From positions 62,001 to 126,000 of the forward strand of contig CAWEYR010000021.1 of assembly GCA_963813345.1 (NCBI GenBank): a stretch of 64,000 nucleotides of DNA. The letters are read 5' to 3'. Source of the stretch: CAWDDA01 sp963813345 (GTDB lineage: Bacteria > Acidobacteriota > Blastocatellia > RBC074). Below the pieces are notes generated by a model. That model was not told where the DNA came from. It made no database searches and saw only the letters and a program-made list of their open reading frames with translations. Both the position numbers and the translations under genes were made by a program. This document shows positions 35,955-45,875 of the stretch, in pieces (the first letter of the stretch is position 1; each line of letters starts with the position of its first letter).

Positions 35955-38297
35955 GGTATCAAGGCTGGCAGGGAGTTGCGTCCTCCAATCGCTTTCCAGA
36001 ACGGCCACTTGTTCATCCAGAAGGAGCTCGTTGTCAAGCTTAACCACGAGCCTGTCCCCGCCGACTCTGCCAATCTCGGCGCACGCAACGCCTGCCTCAT
36101 GCGCGGTCAACATGACCAATGCCACGTCCTCTGATTTGACGCTGAGGAGAATCCTTGAAGGCGATTCGCTGAAGAGAAGCGTTGTTGACATCAAGGTCCT
36201 GTCCGTGAGGTCGCGTATAGGACTCACCTCGAGATGCTTCCGAAGATCCAAAACAGCTCCGATTGCCTTCCTCCGGTACGACGAAAAACAACTTTCGGCG
36301 AGCGCGATCGCGAGTCCGCCTTCGGAACAATCGTGTGCTGACCTCACAACACCCGATTCGATCAAAAGCAAACAGGTGCGTTGAAGTGCCAGCTCAGCTT
36401 TGATATCGAGCCTGGGAACACGTCCCTCGTCGCTTCCACCAAGGATACTCAGGAATTCGCTTCCTCCGAGATCATTCGAAGTCTTTCCCAGAATGAGAAT
36501 CTTGTCGCCTTCTTCCTTGAACCACTGAGTGGTGATGTTGCGAGAATCGTTGATGACGCCGATCATTCCGATCACAGGGGTCGGGAAAATCCCGCGACCC
36601 TCAGTTTCATTGTAAAAACTGACGTTTCCTCCGGTAACCGGCGTACCAAGCGCTCTGCATGCTTCGCCTATTCCGTCAATCGTGTCACTGAACGCGCGCA
36701 TCACCTCAGGACGTTCAGGGCTCGCGAAGTTGAGGCAGTTGGTAATCGCGAGTGGTCGCCCACCGCTGCAGACCACATTCCGGGCAGATTCCATCACGGC
36801 AAGCATCGCGCCTTCGCGCGGGTTCAACTTGCAGTATCGTCCGTTACCATCGAGCGACATCGCTATCGAACGCCGCGTCTCCTTGACGCGGATTACTGCC
36901 GCGTCAGACCCGGGAAGAATCATGGTGTTGGTTCGGACCATGTGGTCGTACTGGTTCCACACCCATTCTCTGCATGCCAGATTAGGCGAGGCCAGAAGCC
37001 TTCCAAACATCTCAGTCAGGACCAGCTGGGCACTAGTCGAGCCAACCTGATCGCTCACTGATTTCCATATGCTTCTCCACTGCTGATCCGACGTCATCGC
37101 TGCTTTCTGCACCAGGGCTTGCTGCCAGAGGACGCTCGTATTTCGGAGCCTCGTCGGTCAAAGCGGCATTCGGAATCTCGGCGACAACGTCTCCGCGATG
37201 CAGCACGCGGAGTGTCTTGTCATCGGTGACGCGTCCAATCGTTACGGCATCCAGATCCCACCGCGCGAAAATCTCGTGAAGCTGCCTTTCCCGTCCCCGT
37301 TCCGCAACAATCAGCATTCGTTCCTGCGATTCCGAGAGCATCATCTCGTATGCCGTCATCCCGGTCTCGCGCTGAGGCACCAGGTCCAGATTGATCTCGA
37401 TTCCGGTTCCCGCCCGCGCTCCCATCTCGCACGACGATGAGGTAAGGCCGGCTGCACCCATATCCTGTATCCCGACGATCGCACCCGATCGCATCGCCTC
37501 CAGACATGCTTCGAGTAGCAGCTTCTCTGCAAACGGATCTCCGACCTGCACTGTCGGACGCTTCTCCATTGCTGCTTCATCGAACTCGGCGGACGCCATC
37601 GTTGCTCCGTGGATTCCATCGCGCCCGGTCTTTGCGCCTACATATATGACTGCGTTACCAATGCCTTCGGCCTTGCCATAAAAAATCTGCTCGCGTCTCA
37701 CGAGTCCCAGCGCAAAGGCGTTAACCAGCGGATTCAGCGAATAACATTCGTCAAAGTAGACTTCCCCGCCAACGTGGGCACACCAAAGCTGTTGCCGTAA
37801 TCACCAATTCCCTTCACGACACCGGTCATGATGCGGCGGTTACGGCCAATGTTCGAACCACCCCCTGCGCCATTAGTCCCATCCCCTCGCGCTTCAAATC
37901 TGATCGGACCGAACCGCAAGCTGTTCATTGCCGCCACGGGACGCGCACCCATGGTAAAGATGTCGCGAAGGATGCCGCCGACGCCCGTCGCCGCTCCCTG
38001 ATAAGGCTCGATGAACGACGGATGATTGTGCGACTCGATCTTGAATGCAGCACACCATCCATCGCCAATGTCGACGATACCCGCATTCTCGCCGGGGCCC
38101 TGTACCAGACAAGCACCCTCGGTTGGGAGGCGACGAAGATGTATGCGAGAGCTCTTGTACGAGCAGTGCTCGGACCACATCACGGAAAAGATACCCAACT
38201 CGGTGAAACTCGGCTCGCGCCCGAGTAACTCCCTGATGCGGCCGTATTCCTGGTCAGTGAGGTTGTGCTGTTCTAGCAATTCAGGAGTGATCTTCAT
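35946..38297 (-). CDS. purL: Phosphoribosylformylglycinamidine synthase subunit PurL, two frameshifts
   Basis: The ATP-dependent synthase subunit of step 4 of purine synthesis; it converts FGAR to FGAM with ammonia from PurQ. Conserved pieces run in order: ELGIFSVMWSEHCSYKSSR, GPGENAGIVDIGDGWCAAFKIESHNHPSFIEPYQGAATGVGGILRDIFTMGARP, GATMASAEFDE, VGDPFAEKLLLEACLEA, QDMGAAGLTSSSCEMG, NPREGAMLAVMESARNV, TGGNVSFYNET and AHDCSEGGLAIALAES. Breaks lie near 37775 (GVPT to GGEVYFDECYSLNPLVNAFAL) and 37095. Length after joining (about 780 aa) suits the small PurL type. A purine-synthesis gene is rarely lost, so these are probably assembly indels. It starts 21 nt after purQ stops. Confidence 0.9.
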
Positions 38298-38318
38298 TTT
38301 GTGCGAAAAGCGGGCGGG

Positions 38319-39029
38319 TCAGGCTCGGATCTTGAGCATCTCGTTCAAAGAAACTGCAAGAGAAAGGAATATCAACCGTCCATCATTACTTCCGAGAAGC
38401 GTCTCCGCGGCGCGTTCGGGGTGAGGCATCATGCCAAGAACATTGCGTTCCCGGTTACATATTCCGGCGATATTCGCGATCGAGCCGTTCGGATTCGCCT
38501 CTGCAGTTACCTGGCCATCATCGTCACAGTATCTAAAAATGATCCTGTTTTCTCGCTCGAGCTCGTCGAGTGTCATCGGATCACAGAAGAAGTTCCCCTC
38601 GCCGTGCGCGATCGGAGCGCTCAGAACCTGGCCTGGAGTGCAGGACGAAGTGAATGGCGTGTCGGTGCGCTCGACGCGAATATTGACGTGGCGGCAAATG
38701 AACTTAAGATTGCTGTTCCTCAAAAGCGCACCAGGGAGCAACCCGGCTTCGCATAGTATCTGGAATCCATTGCAGATTCCGAGGACCAGCCCGCCTTCTC
38801 GCGCAAACCGTTTTACCGATCGCATAACCGGAGAGAATCGTGCAAGGGCACCACTGCGCAGATAATCGCCGTAAGAGAACCCACCCGGAAGAATGATCGC
38901 GTCGTAGGGACCAATCTCCTCTTCCTTGTGCCAGATGAAATCGACCGGCTGTCCGATGACCTTGCTGATCACGTGGTAGGTATCATGATCGCAATTAGAA
39001 CCAGGGAAGACGACGACTCCGAATTTCAT
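38319..39029 (-). CDS. purQ: Phosphoribosylformylglycinamidine synthase glutaminase subunit PurQ
   Basis: A 236-aa class I glutamine amidotransferase that supplies ammonia to PurL. It begins with FGVVVFPGSNCDHDTYHV; the nucleophile Cys lies in LVLGICNGFQIL, and the His/Glu pair in MMPHPERAAE. IAHGEGNFFCD is also typical. It sits directly before purL on the same strand. The third subunit, PurS, is not seen within the window. A promoter-like pair lies upstream at 39072-39100. Confidence 0.95.
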   Translation of the reverse strand: MKFGVVVFPGSNCDHDTYHVISKVIGQPVDFIWHKEEEIGPYDAIILPGGFSYGDYLRSGALARFSPVMRSVKRFAREGGLVLGICNGFQILCEAGLLPGALLRNSNLKFICRHVNIRVERTDTPFTSSCTPGQVLSAPIAHGEGNFFCDPMTLDELERENRIIFRYCDDDGQVTAEANPNGSIANIAGICNRERNVLGMMPHPERAAETLLGSNDGRLIFLSLAVSLNEMLKIRA

Positions 39030-39071
39030 CGATGCGAAGTCCTTTTGGCCTAAGGTGAGAAGTAGTAATAA

Positions 39072-39100
39072 TTTGTACTATAGCGACCCGCGGTTGTCCA
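39072..39100 (-). promoter_or_regulatory. Candidate promoter for purQL
   Basis: On the - strand TGGACA (39100-39095), a 17-nt spacer and TACAAA (39077-39072). Transcription would begin about 35-40 nt before purQ. The family D repeat starts right behind the -35 box. Confidence 0.4.
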
Positions 39101-39222
39101 GTAATAAGAAAACCACGGAACACACGGAAAAAAGACACGGAAAAAGAACCCAGTAAATGCTGACATCTCGAGTTATTCCAGGGTTTTTCCGTGTCTTCTT
39201 CCGTGTGTTCCGTGGTTTTCTT
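39101..39222. repeat. Inverted repeat, family D (copy D2)
   Basis: Left arm TAATAAGAAAACCACGGAAC followed by ACACGGAAAAAAGACACGGA, and a right arm that reads the complement up to GTGGTTTTCTTAA. As in copy D1, the stop codon of a gene (here the ABC exporter, TAA at 39223-39221) is part of the arm. Sequence similarity to D1 is high, including the inner AAAGAACCCAGTAAA. Confidence 0.88.
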
Positions 39223-41031
39223 AATACTCCACCTGCGACAATTCCTCCCCGGGATTTACAAAGCGGTCAGTCTCGATCTGGTACTGTCGGTCATGCAGCT
39301 GCTTATACCGCCCGCCGAGTAGCCAGCAGTTCATGGTGCGTTCCGCGCTCCATGATCTCGCCGCCATCAAGTACCAGAATCTGATCGGCGCTCCGGATTG
39401 TGGATAGGCGGTGCGCAATCACGAAGGTAGTTCGGCCTTTGCGAAGCGTGCGCAATCCGTCCTGAATCTGCGCTTCACTCTCGCTATCCAGGTTCGACGT
39501 GGCTTCGTCGAGAATCAGAATGCGCGGCTCTGCCAGTATGGCGCGCGCAATCGCAATGCGCTGGCGCTGCCCGCCCGAAAGCTTGATGCCGCGCTCTCCA
39601 ACTACCGTCTCGAAACGTTCAGGGAAGGAATTCACGAATTCATCACAATGCGCGATTCTGGCCGCGGTCTCAATCTCGGCGCGCGTTGCATCGGGCTTTG
39701 AAAAACGGATGTTGTCTGCAATCGTGCCGTCAAACAGAAAATTGTCCTGGAGGACGATTCCGAGTTTCGACCGATAGTCAGTCAGTCTGATGGACGAGAG
39801 ATCCTTTCCATCGACGAGCACTCGTCCGCTCGAAGGTTGAATGAACGTCATGACAAGGCCAATGAGTGTGCTCTTGCCCGAACCGCTTGGCCCCACGAGT
39901 GCCGTCGTCGAGCCGGCTCGCGGCGCTGAATGATACATTTCTGAGCACAGGCAGCCCGGAGCGATACTCAAAGCTCACATCGTCAAAGACGACTTCGCCT
40001 GCGAGATTCTGTCAGAGGCTGGCGATTCTCGTCATCGCTGTCCTCACGAACAACATTTTTGATTTCGCGGATTCGATCGAGACCCGCGAGCGCTTCGGTT
40101 ATCTGTGTTCCGATTGAAGCGATCTCGACAAGCGGCAATGCCATCAATCCCGTGAAAAAGATGTACATCACCAGCTCGCCCATCGTCATCGAACCATCAA
40201 GGACTGCCCTTCCTCCTAGAAGGATCATGATCATTCCGACCATGCCGATGATTACGGAGGAATAAGCGGTGATCCCCGAAATTCCGGTTACCGACTTTGC
40301 GATATTGCGGAAAAGACGATGAACTCCGCGCGCAAAAATCAGGTCTTCACGCTTCTCGGCCGTGTATGCCTTTACGACACGTATGCCACTCAGCGACTGC
40401 GAAAGCCTTCCCGTAACCTCTGCCTGGATCTTGCCGCGCTCTCGAAAGAGCGGACGAAGTCTCTTAAGTGCAAAGGCCATCCCGCCACCGAAGGCCGCAA
40501 GGACGATGAGTGTGATCGTGGTGAGTCTCCAATTGACATAGAGAAGGATACCAAACGCGAAGATCCCGTGACAATTCCACCTGTCAACTGGGCAAGACCG
40601 GTTCCAACAAGGTTACGCACTCCTTCCGCATCGCTCATGATTCGCGAAATGAGTACTCCGGTCTGAGTTGAATCAAAGTAGTTGACCGGAAGACGCGCAA
40701 CGTGTTCCTCGACACTCTTCCGCATCTCGGTAATTGCCCGCTGTGCCGCTACACCCAGCACTTGAGACAATGCAAAGGATGTCACTGCTTGAAGCAGAGT
40801 CGCAGCTCCCGTCGCTAACGCGATCGGAAGCAACAGTTCGGGACGGCGCCCTCCAATCACGTCGTCGATCAGGTATTTTGACGAAGCTGGCAGTACCAGG
40901 CCGGCGAGGCGGCTGATCAGCATTAGCACGAGTCCAAGTGAGAGACGTGCTCGGTGCGCCCACACCAGCCCGGTTGCGTCTCTCCATCCCGCAAACCTCG
41001 ACTTCTTTTTTTCGACTAATGCATTATCCAT
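39221..41031 (-). CDS. MsbA-like ABC exporter (membrane domain fused to ATPase), about four frameshifts
   Basis: A half-size exporter of about 600 aa: an N-terminal six-helix membrane domain (LVLMLISRLAGLVLPASSKYLIDDVIGG..., RLPVNYFDSTQTGVLISRIMSDAEGVRNLVG) and a C-terminal ATPase with Walker A GPSGSGKSTL, signature LSGGQRQRIAIARA, Walker B ILILDEATSNLD and H-loop AHRLSTI. It would act as a homodimer moving a lipid or drug. Breaks lie near 40560, 40010, 39930 and 39300; the last moves ATRRAV into YKQLHDRQYQIE and ends at the TAA at 39221. Substrate unknown. Confidence 0.82.
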
Positions 41032-41040
41032 TGTGAACCG

Positions 41041-42549
41041 TCACCTGGGAGCGCTGGAGTGCTCTGACACGGCTTTGCGTCCCGTGGAGCACTGACGGGA
41101 GACTAAAGCGGCGCCAAGCCGCCGCACTCCAAATTCGGCGCACGGTCTTACGTAATGTATCACTTGTAGAACACGTGCATCTCCTGAAAGCGTGGGCCGC
41201 CGTGACGTTTCCAGGGTAGCCTGAAGAACCTTCCCTTCAACACGAAACTCTTGCTGAAAAGTTGCCTGAAACCAACACTGGCAAAGTCTTCCGCCGATTA
41301 GTCCATACCACTTCGGACCAACATCACTGTCCCAGAAAACGAGAGTCTCGGGCGGTGCGTTTCGCAGCGTCTCGAGGTTACGCGCCCGTTCAGAAGACAT
41401 CGGAAGCCAATGCGAGGGCTCGCAACCCAGGCGGATACACATATACGACTGGCTGAAGACCAGTTTCTGAAACCGCAAACCTTCAGAAGGCAGGTTTGCC
41501 ACAGCTTCGTCAACTGCCCGTGAATCACGAGTGAATGGATAACCGTCAACGTAGAAAAGACAAACCAGGAAAGCCGCCGCTAAAAGTATCGCAGTAGCGC
41601 CGCGCCTCTGAAGCAGGGTAAAGCGATTCCATCCAGCGAGAGTAGCGAGAGCGGTTATCGGGGCCACACATACCAGGTAACGCGGGTATCCGGCGTCGCC
41701 GAACCAGCCTCTCGCATACATCACGGCGTGCACAAGAAAGATGGCTGCAAAGCTCCAAAGACCAGCGACAAGCACCTTCGAGCGAAACATCTCAACGAAG
41801 CCACGCACGAATTGAGGCAGAAAGAATGGGCCGACAATCAACGGAAGAATGGCAATGTACCACCAGAACGGGCCGCCCCTGCTCAAGTGATTGAATGGCT
41901 GCCAGTCTGACGGCCAGTTGTGCGCAAGCCAAAGTGGATCTCCACTGAACACAAAAGTGCAGAGCCACCAGGAAGCTATTCCAATTCCTAAAATTGCCAC
42001 ACGCCGAATGCGCACAAGAAAGGACACGCTGGCATCTGACTCGAAAAGTAGCCGGATTGCCCAGACCACGCACACGAAAAACCCTTCGGGTCTTACAAGA
42101 ATCAGCAAAGAAACGATCAATGCAGCGAAGGATCTTCTTCCACGAAGGTCAAGTCTGAGCGCAAAAATGAACAGGAGTGCGAAAAGCGGCTCGGTGAGCG
42201 TGACCGAAAAAAGCAGGAAGAATGCAGGCTGCAGCAGGAGTAAAGGTACCGAAAGCTCCGCTCGCGCCATCCTCAGGTCGCGAGCGGTGCAGAAGGTCTG
42301 CCACGCCGTCGCAAGCGAAATCAGCAACGTTAAGATCTTCGCTGCGGTGTACCCAACCTGTGCGGGAATCGAGTAGAGGAGTGTGAAGAGCGGACGAGAC
42401 CAGACGCCGATAAAGTATGCTGGCTTAACGAAGGCCCAGCGGGCAAAAAGATAGTGATATCCAGCGTCCTGCTGGTCTCCATCGGGATAAAGTAAGACAA
42501 GCGCCAGGCCGATCAGGAAAAACAGAGCTAACCAGCGATAGGACCTCAA
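41041..42549 (-). CDS. Polytopic membrane glycosyltransferase-like protein
   Basis: A 502-aa protein with about nine or ten membrane helices and the GT39/mannosyltransferase-like start DGDQQDAGYHYLFARWAFVKPAYFIGVWSRPLFTLLYSIPAQVGYTAAKI. A soluble region of about 120 aa follows. The donor-binding Asp pair expected in such enzymes may be in the first loop (GDQQDAG). The TTG start overlaps the stop of the ABC ATPase gene (TTGA), so it is coupled to the sulfate uptake genes, though no functional link is evident. The tail from about AEFGVRRLGAALVS is repeat B2 sequence. Confidence 0.7.
   Translation of the reverse strand: MRSYRWLALFFLIGLALVLLYPDGDQQDAGYHYLFARWAFVKPAYFIGVWSRPLFTLLYSIPAQVGYTAAKILTLLISLATAWQTFCTARDLRMARAELSVPLLLLQPAFFLLFSVTLTEPLFALLFIFALRLDLRGRRSFAALIVSLLILVRPEGFFVCVVWAIRLLFESDASVSFLVRIRRVAILGIGIASWWLCTFVFSGDPLWLAHNWPSDWQPFNHLSRGGPFWWYIAILPLIVGPFFLPQFVRGFVEMFRSKVLVAGLWSFAAIFLVHAVMYARGWFGDAGYPRYLVCVAPITALATLAGWNRFTLLQRRGATAILLAAAFLVCLFYVDGYPFTRDSRAVDEAVANLPSEGLRFQKLVFSQSYMCIRLGCEPSHWLPMSSERARNLETLRNAPPETLVFWDSDVGPKWYGLIGGRLCQCWFQATFQQEFRVEGKVLQATLETSRRPTLSGDARVLQVIHYVRPCAEFGVRRLGAALVSRQCSTGRKAVSEHSSAPR
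41042..41140. repeat. Composite repeat with families E and B (copy B2), left half degenerate
   Basis: CTGGGAGCG (41045-41053) as in the 7056 element, an inner pair TGGAGTGCTCTGACACGG/CCCGTGGAGCACTGACGGG, and one family B arm (41099-41137, GACTAAAGCGGCGCCAAGCC). It encodes the last roughly 30 residues of the - strand glycosyltransferase gene. Confidence 0.75.
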
Positions 42550-43799
42550 GCCTTTGCTGGTTCCTGAGCCACAGGGAGACTTTGTGGGGATGAATCATCG
42601 CGAAGAATCTTGTAAGTCTTCAGCCCTGCCCAGACAGTATCTCCCGGCGAGAGATGAAATCGACGCGCTTCCCATTTCGTTCGAAGAACCTTGATGACGA
42701 TCCCACCTGGTGTCCCAGCGCGCTGCACATCCCCTGTCTGAAATCGCCCGAACGAGTCTCGCCGCGAAACCGACTGGCCTTTCACAACCAATCGGATAGT
42801 GAGTGATTCCGTGGCTCCCGTGAAAGAGACGTCGATGACTTCACCACGACCAAGATGCGCGGTCGCATCTACACGACCCGTCGCAGATGTGAGCAATACA
42901 TCTTCAGGACGAAAGATCAACTTGACGCCATCTCCCTCGGCAAGCCCGCGCGGCGACCCCGACAATGGCAGCACTCGCTCGCCGTCAAGCAGAATTGTCC
43001 CGTGCTGAACTGTTCCGGCGATCACGTTGGCAGCGCCGAGAAATGTTGCTACGAACTCCGTTTGTGGATCATTGTAGACTTCGTCGGGTGTGCCAATCTG
43101 TTCGAGCCTTCCGCGATTGAGGATGGCAATCTGATCGCCCAGCTCCATCGCTTCTTCCTGATCGTGCGTAATGAATAGCGCCGGCACACGCAACCTCCGC
43201 AACAGGTCACGTATGTCCCGTCTCAGTCCGACACGAGTCTGCGGATCGAGCGCGCTGAACGACTCATCAAACAAAAGCACCTCGGGCCGGTATGCCAGCG
43301 CGCGCGCTATTGCCACGCGTTGTTGCTGACCTCCGGAGAGCTGCCACGGATGTTTGTCACGCTGATCCGTCAAGCCGACAAGATCGAGCATCTTCTCGAC
43401 TTCGGATGCTCGCTCTTTCCGGTTGATCTTTCGTATCTTGAGCCCAAAATCGATGTTCTCGGCAACCGTCATCCGCGGGAAGAGTGCGTAGTTCTGAAAG
43501 ATTACGCCGACCTTGCGATCGCGCGCACGCAGTTGCTCGACGCGGCGCCCATGCAGATAGATCTCGCCGCTGTCAGGCACCTCAAGCCCTGCAATCAATC
43601 GCATCGTCGTACTCTTGCCGCTTCCCGAATGACCGAGCAGGACCAGGCTCTCGCCTTCAGGTATGGAGAAACTCACATCATCAAGTACCTGCTCCTGGTC
43701 AAAGCTCTTGGTGAGACCACGGACCCATACGGCTGCACCCGGATCGGGCTGCAGCTCTACCCATCTTTCCGGAAAGAGAGACACCATTTCGTTCGCCAT
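42546..43799 (-). CDS. cysA: Sulfate-type ABC transporter ATP-binding protein (CysA-like)
   Basis: A 417-aa import ATPase: Walker A GHSGSGKST, Q-loop VIFQNYALFPRMTVAEN, signature LSGGQQQRVAIARAL and switch THDQEEAMEL. Walker B reads LLFDESFSALD, with Ser where most relatives have Pro (DEPFSALD). A C-terminal TOBE-type regulatory domain (LIFRPEDVLLTS, VDVSFTG-like) follows. It powers the permease and binding protein encoded upstream on the same strand. Sulfate or thiosulfate is the likely substrate, given the assimilation genes next door; another oxyanion such as molybdate cannot be excluded. The glycosyltransferase gene overlaps its stop. Confidence 0.85.
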   Translation of the reverse strand: MANEMVSLFPERWVELQPDPGAAVWVRGLTKSFDQEQVLDDVSFSIPEGESLVLLGHSGSGKSTTMRLIAGLEVPDSGEIYLHGRRVEQLRARDRKVGVIFQNYALFPRMTVAENIDFGLKIRKINRKERASEVEKMLDLVGLTDQRDKHPWQLSGGQQQRVAIARALAYRPEVLLFDESFSALDPQTRVGLRRDIRDLLRRLRVPALFITHDQEEAMELGDQIAILNRGRLEQIGTPDEVYNDPQTEFVATFLGAANVIAGTVQHGTILLDGERVLPLSGSPRGLAEGDGVKLIFRPEDVLLTSATGRVDATAHLGRGEVIDVSFTGATESLTIRLVVKGQSVSRRDSFGRFQTGDVQRAGTPGGIVIKVLRTKWEARRFHLSPGDTVWAGLKTYKILRDDSSPQSLPVAQEPAKA

Positions 43800-43835
43800 T
43801 TTTCCTCGCTTCCCTTTGACGAAAGCTTCACGCCT

Positions 43836-44675
43836 CTAGCGTTCGAGGCGCTTCCGGAAAAAGATGATCAAAGAGAATATCGCGAATGAAAGGATTGCCA
43901 GTACAGCGGCAATCGCGTTCGCACCCTCAATGTCACCTTCATTGAATTTCGTATAAATATACAATGGCGCCGTCTGCGTCTTCATTGCAAGGTTCCCGCT
44001 CACCATTATCGTCGATCCGAACTCTCCAACCGAACGCGCAAAGGTGAGAAGTGCCCCTGTAATAATCGCGCCCTTGAGGCTCGGCAGCACTACGTACCTG
44101 AATGTCTGCCAACGCGTCGCTCCGATCGTTTCCGCCGCATCCTCAAAGCTCGTGTCGAGATTGTCCAGAGCCGGTTTGATGACACCGAATGCCAGAGGAA
44201 AAGTCACAAAGATGTTGGCAAGAACGATCGCCGAAGTCGTGAACATGATCTGGAAATCTGTCGGCTGCAGGAATTGCCCGATCAGGCCACCACGTCCCCA
44301 CAGCAACAATAGTGCAAAACCCGCAACAGCCGTCGGGATCGCAGTCGGGAGGCTGATCACGATCATCAGCGCCGAATCACCCTTGAATTCATACTTGTTG
44401 AGCACATATGCAGCCGCGATACCGAAAATCACATTGCACAACGTTGCAATACTGCTTGTCCAGAGACTGAGCTTGAGCGAGAAGAGTGCCGCCGGGTTGG
44501 TCAGTGCTTCCCAGAAATGAACCGGCCCCTTGCTCATACCAAAGATGAAAACTGACGCAAGCGGCAGTATCACCAGAGGCAGCATGGCCGTGATCACGAC
44601 GCCAATGCCAAAGGGCCGCGCCAAGTCCATCCGCCTTCCAAGCGGCATCTCTCGTTTTCTTGTCAGCAAGGCCAT
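43836..44675 (-). CDS. Sulfate-type ABC transporter permease (CysW-like, single subunit)
   Basis: A 279-aa inner-membrane permease with six helices and the EAA loop facing the ATPase (EDAAETIGATRWQTFRYVVLPSLKGAIITG). The N-terminus and SVGEFGSTIMVSGN resemble CysW/CysT. Classical sulfate systems have two permeases; here only one gene is present, so a homodimer is likely, as in molybdate transporters. It lies between the binding protein and the ATPase gene, 36 nt before the latter. A family C element separates it from the binding-protein gene. Confidence 0.85.
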   Translation of the reverse strand: MALLTRKREMPLGRRMDLARPFGIGVVITAMLPLVILPLASVFIFGMSKGPVHFWEALTNPAALFSLKLSLWTSSIATLCNVIFGIAAAYVLNKYEFKGDSALMIVISLPTAIPTAVAGFALLLLWGRGGLIGQFLQPTDFQIMFTTSAIVLANIFVTFPLAFGVIKPALDNLDTSFEDAAETIGATRWQTFRYVVLPSLKGAIITGALLTFARSVGEFGSTIMVSGNLAMKTQTAPLYIYTKFNEGDIEGANAIAAVLAILSFAIFSLIIFFRKRLER

Positions 44676-44685
44676 GATATCTGGT

Positions 44686-44749
44686 GCATGTAGTACCGCC
44701 TTCAGGCGGAATCGTTGCGCCGATTCCGCCTGAAGGCGGTACTACATGC
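44686..44749. repeat. Perfect inverted repeat, family C (copy C5)
   Basis: Two 29-nt arms (44686-44714 and 44721-44749) are perfectly complementary around a 6-nt loop (TTGCGC). Each contains the hairpin CCGCCTTCAGGCGG and the flank GTAGTA/TACTAC. It is the cleanest REPIN-like unit in the window and lies between two genes of the sulfate uptake operon, where it could shape relative expression. Confidence 0.92.
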
Positions 44750-44755
44750 CCGTGA

Positions 44756-45808
44756 CTACTGCTTCAACCCCTGAATACGTGCCTTCCAGACACCTTCAAC
44801 AATCTCGGGATATGCCTTCTCCCATCCCCCAAAATCCTTGATGTAGAACGGACGCTGTATCCGCGAAAACTTTGGCTGTGCCTTATTCAATTCTTCATTC
44901 GGGGACCGAAAATAATGTTTCACCCACGCCTTCTGAGCCTCGTCAGACCAAAGGTATCGGGCGAACAGCTCTACGATCGCATACTTCCACGGGGGCATAT
45001 CGTGATCGATGATAATCGCCGGATGCTCACTGAATATCGTAATTGGTGGCGCGACCAGGTCAAAAGCGTATGGTTTGTCGTACAGTTGAAGTGCTTCAAG
45101 CTCATAGGTTACAAGCGCGTCGCCTTCGCCGCGCTCGAACTGTGTACGCGCTTCCCGCGCTGATCCTGGAGTTGCAATCACGTTCTTCCAGATATTACGC
45201 AAAAGCTCAAAAGCCTTTCCAGGATCGTCGTGGCCCCACTTGCGTGTTCTCAGAATCTCTGAGCCATAGATAGCCATGAGTGACCATTGGCCTGCTCCCG
45301 AAGAGATCGGATCGGCGTGAATCAACTTTAATCCGGGTTGAGCCAGGTCACGGAAATCGCGGATCTTCTTCGGATTTCCGGGACGCGTCATGATCACCAT
45401 AGGTGTTGTATGAACGATTCCATTGTTGGGCAGCCATTTCCAGTCACTCTTTGTGGCCTTATCCTGACGCATTCGCGCCGCATTTCGATCGATTGCCACA
45501 ATCGCGATATCCGCTTTCGCACCTGAAACGACAAGATTGGTGATGATCTCCGACGCAGCAAACGACTTCCCAAACTCGATATGCTGCCCGGTTTTCCGCT
45601 TCCAGTCCGCCTGGAACGACGGGAAAATGTCTTTCTCGAGCGCTTCACCCACAACACTGAAACCGTACACCGTTATTGTGATCGCATCGACAGCTGACTC
45701 CTCCTGCTTGCGGCAGCCATAAGCAGAAAGAAGCAGCGCAATCACACCCACGATAGTCAACTTGCTGCGGGGCATTTGAGAAACCATCGGTCGATACCGG
45801 TCCGGCAT
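44756..45808 (-). CDS. Sulfate-type ABC transporter substrate-binding lipoprotein
   Basis: A 350-aa periplasmic binding protein with a lipobox (LLLSAYGC), so lipid-anchored. The mature part begins ITITVYGFSVVGEALEKDIFPSFQADWKRKTGQHIEFGKSFAASEIITNL, which resembles Sbp/CysP; TFERGEGDALVTYELEAL (here TQFERGEGDAL) is also typical of sulfate-binding proteins. Three in-frame ATGs (45808, 45786, 45775) precede the signal; the last gives the most usual leader, while the first starts in repeat C6. It is first in the uptake unit, with a promoter at 46110-46139. Confidence 0.85.
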   Translation of the reverse strand: MPDRYRPMVSQMPRSKLTIVGVIALLLSAYGCRKQEESAVDAITITVYGFSVVGEALEKDIFPSFQADWKRKTGQHIEFGKSFAASEIITNLVVSGAKADIAIVAIDRNAARMRQDKATKSDWKWLPNNGIVHTTPMVIMTRPGNPKKIRDFRDLAQPGLKLIHADPISSGAGQWSLMAIYGSEILRTRKWGHDDPGKAFELLRNIWKNVIATPGSAREARTQFERGEGDALVTYELEALQLYDKPYAFDLVAPPITIFSEHPAIIIDHDMPPWKYAIVELFARYLWSDEAQKAWVKHYFRSPNEELNKAQPKFSRIQRPFYIKDFGGWEKAYPEIVEGVWKARIQGLKQ

Positions 45809-45875
45809 ATAGCACCGCCCTTAGGCGGGATGTGCCGGTAGTGGGATATTCCGCCTGTTGGCGGTAAAAACGTGC
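45805..45875. repeat. Degenerate inverted repeat, family C (copy C6)
   Basis: GCACCGCCCTTAGGCGGGAT and ATTCCGCCTGTTGGCGGT flank about 20 nt. Both are drifted family C hairpins. The element lies at the start of the substrate-binding-protein gene. Confidence 0.75.

Noticed and set aside
36381..37061. A 226-codon + strand frame opposite purL
   Set aside because: It is antisense to conserved PurL motifs and has no start signals.
39101..39222. Insertion sequence with terminal inverted repeats
   Set aside because: The arms enclose only tens of bases with no transposase frame; a short non-autonomous element is the most that can be claimed.
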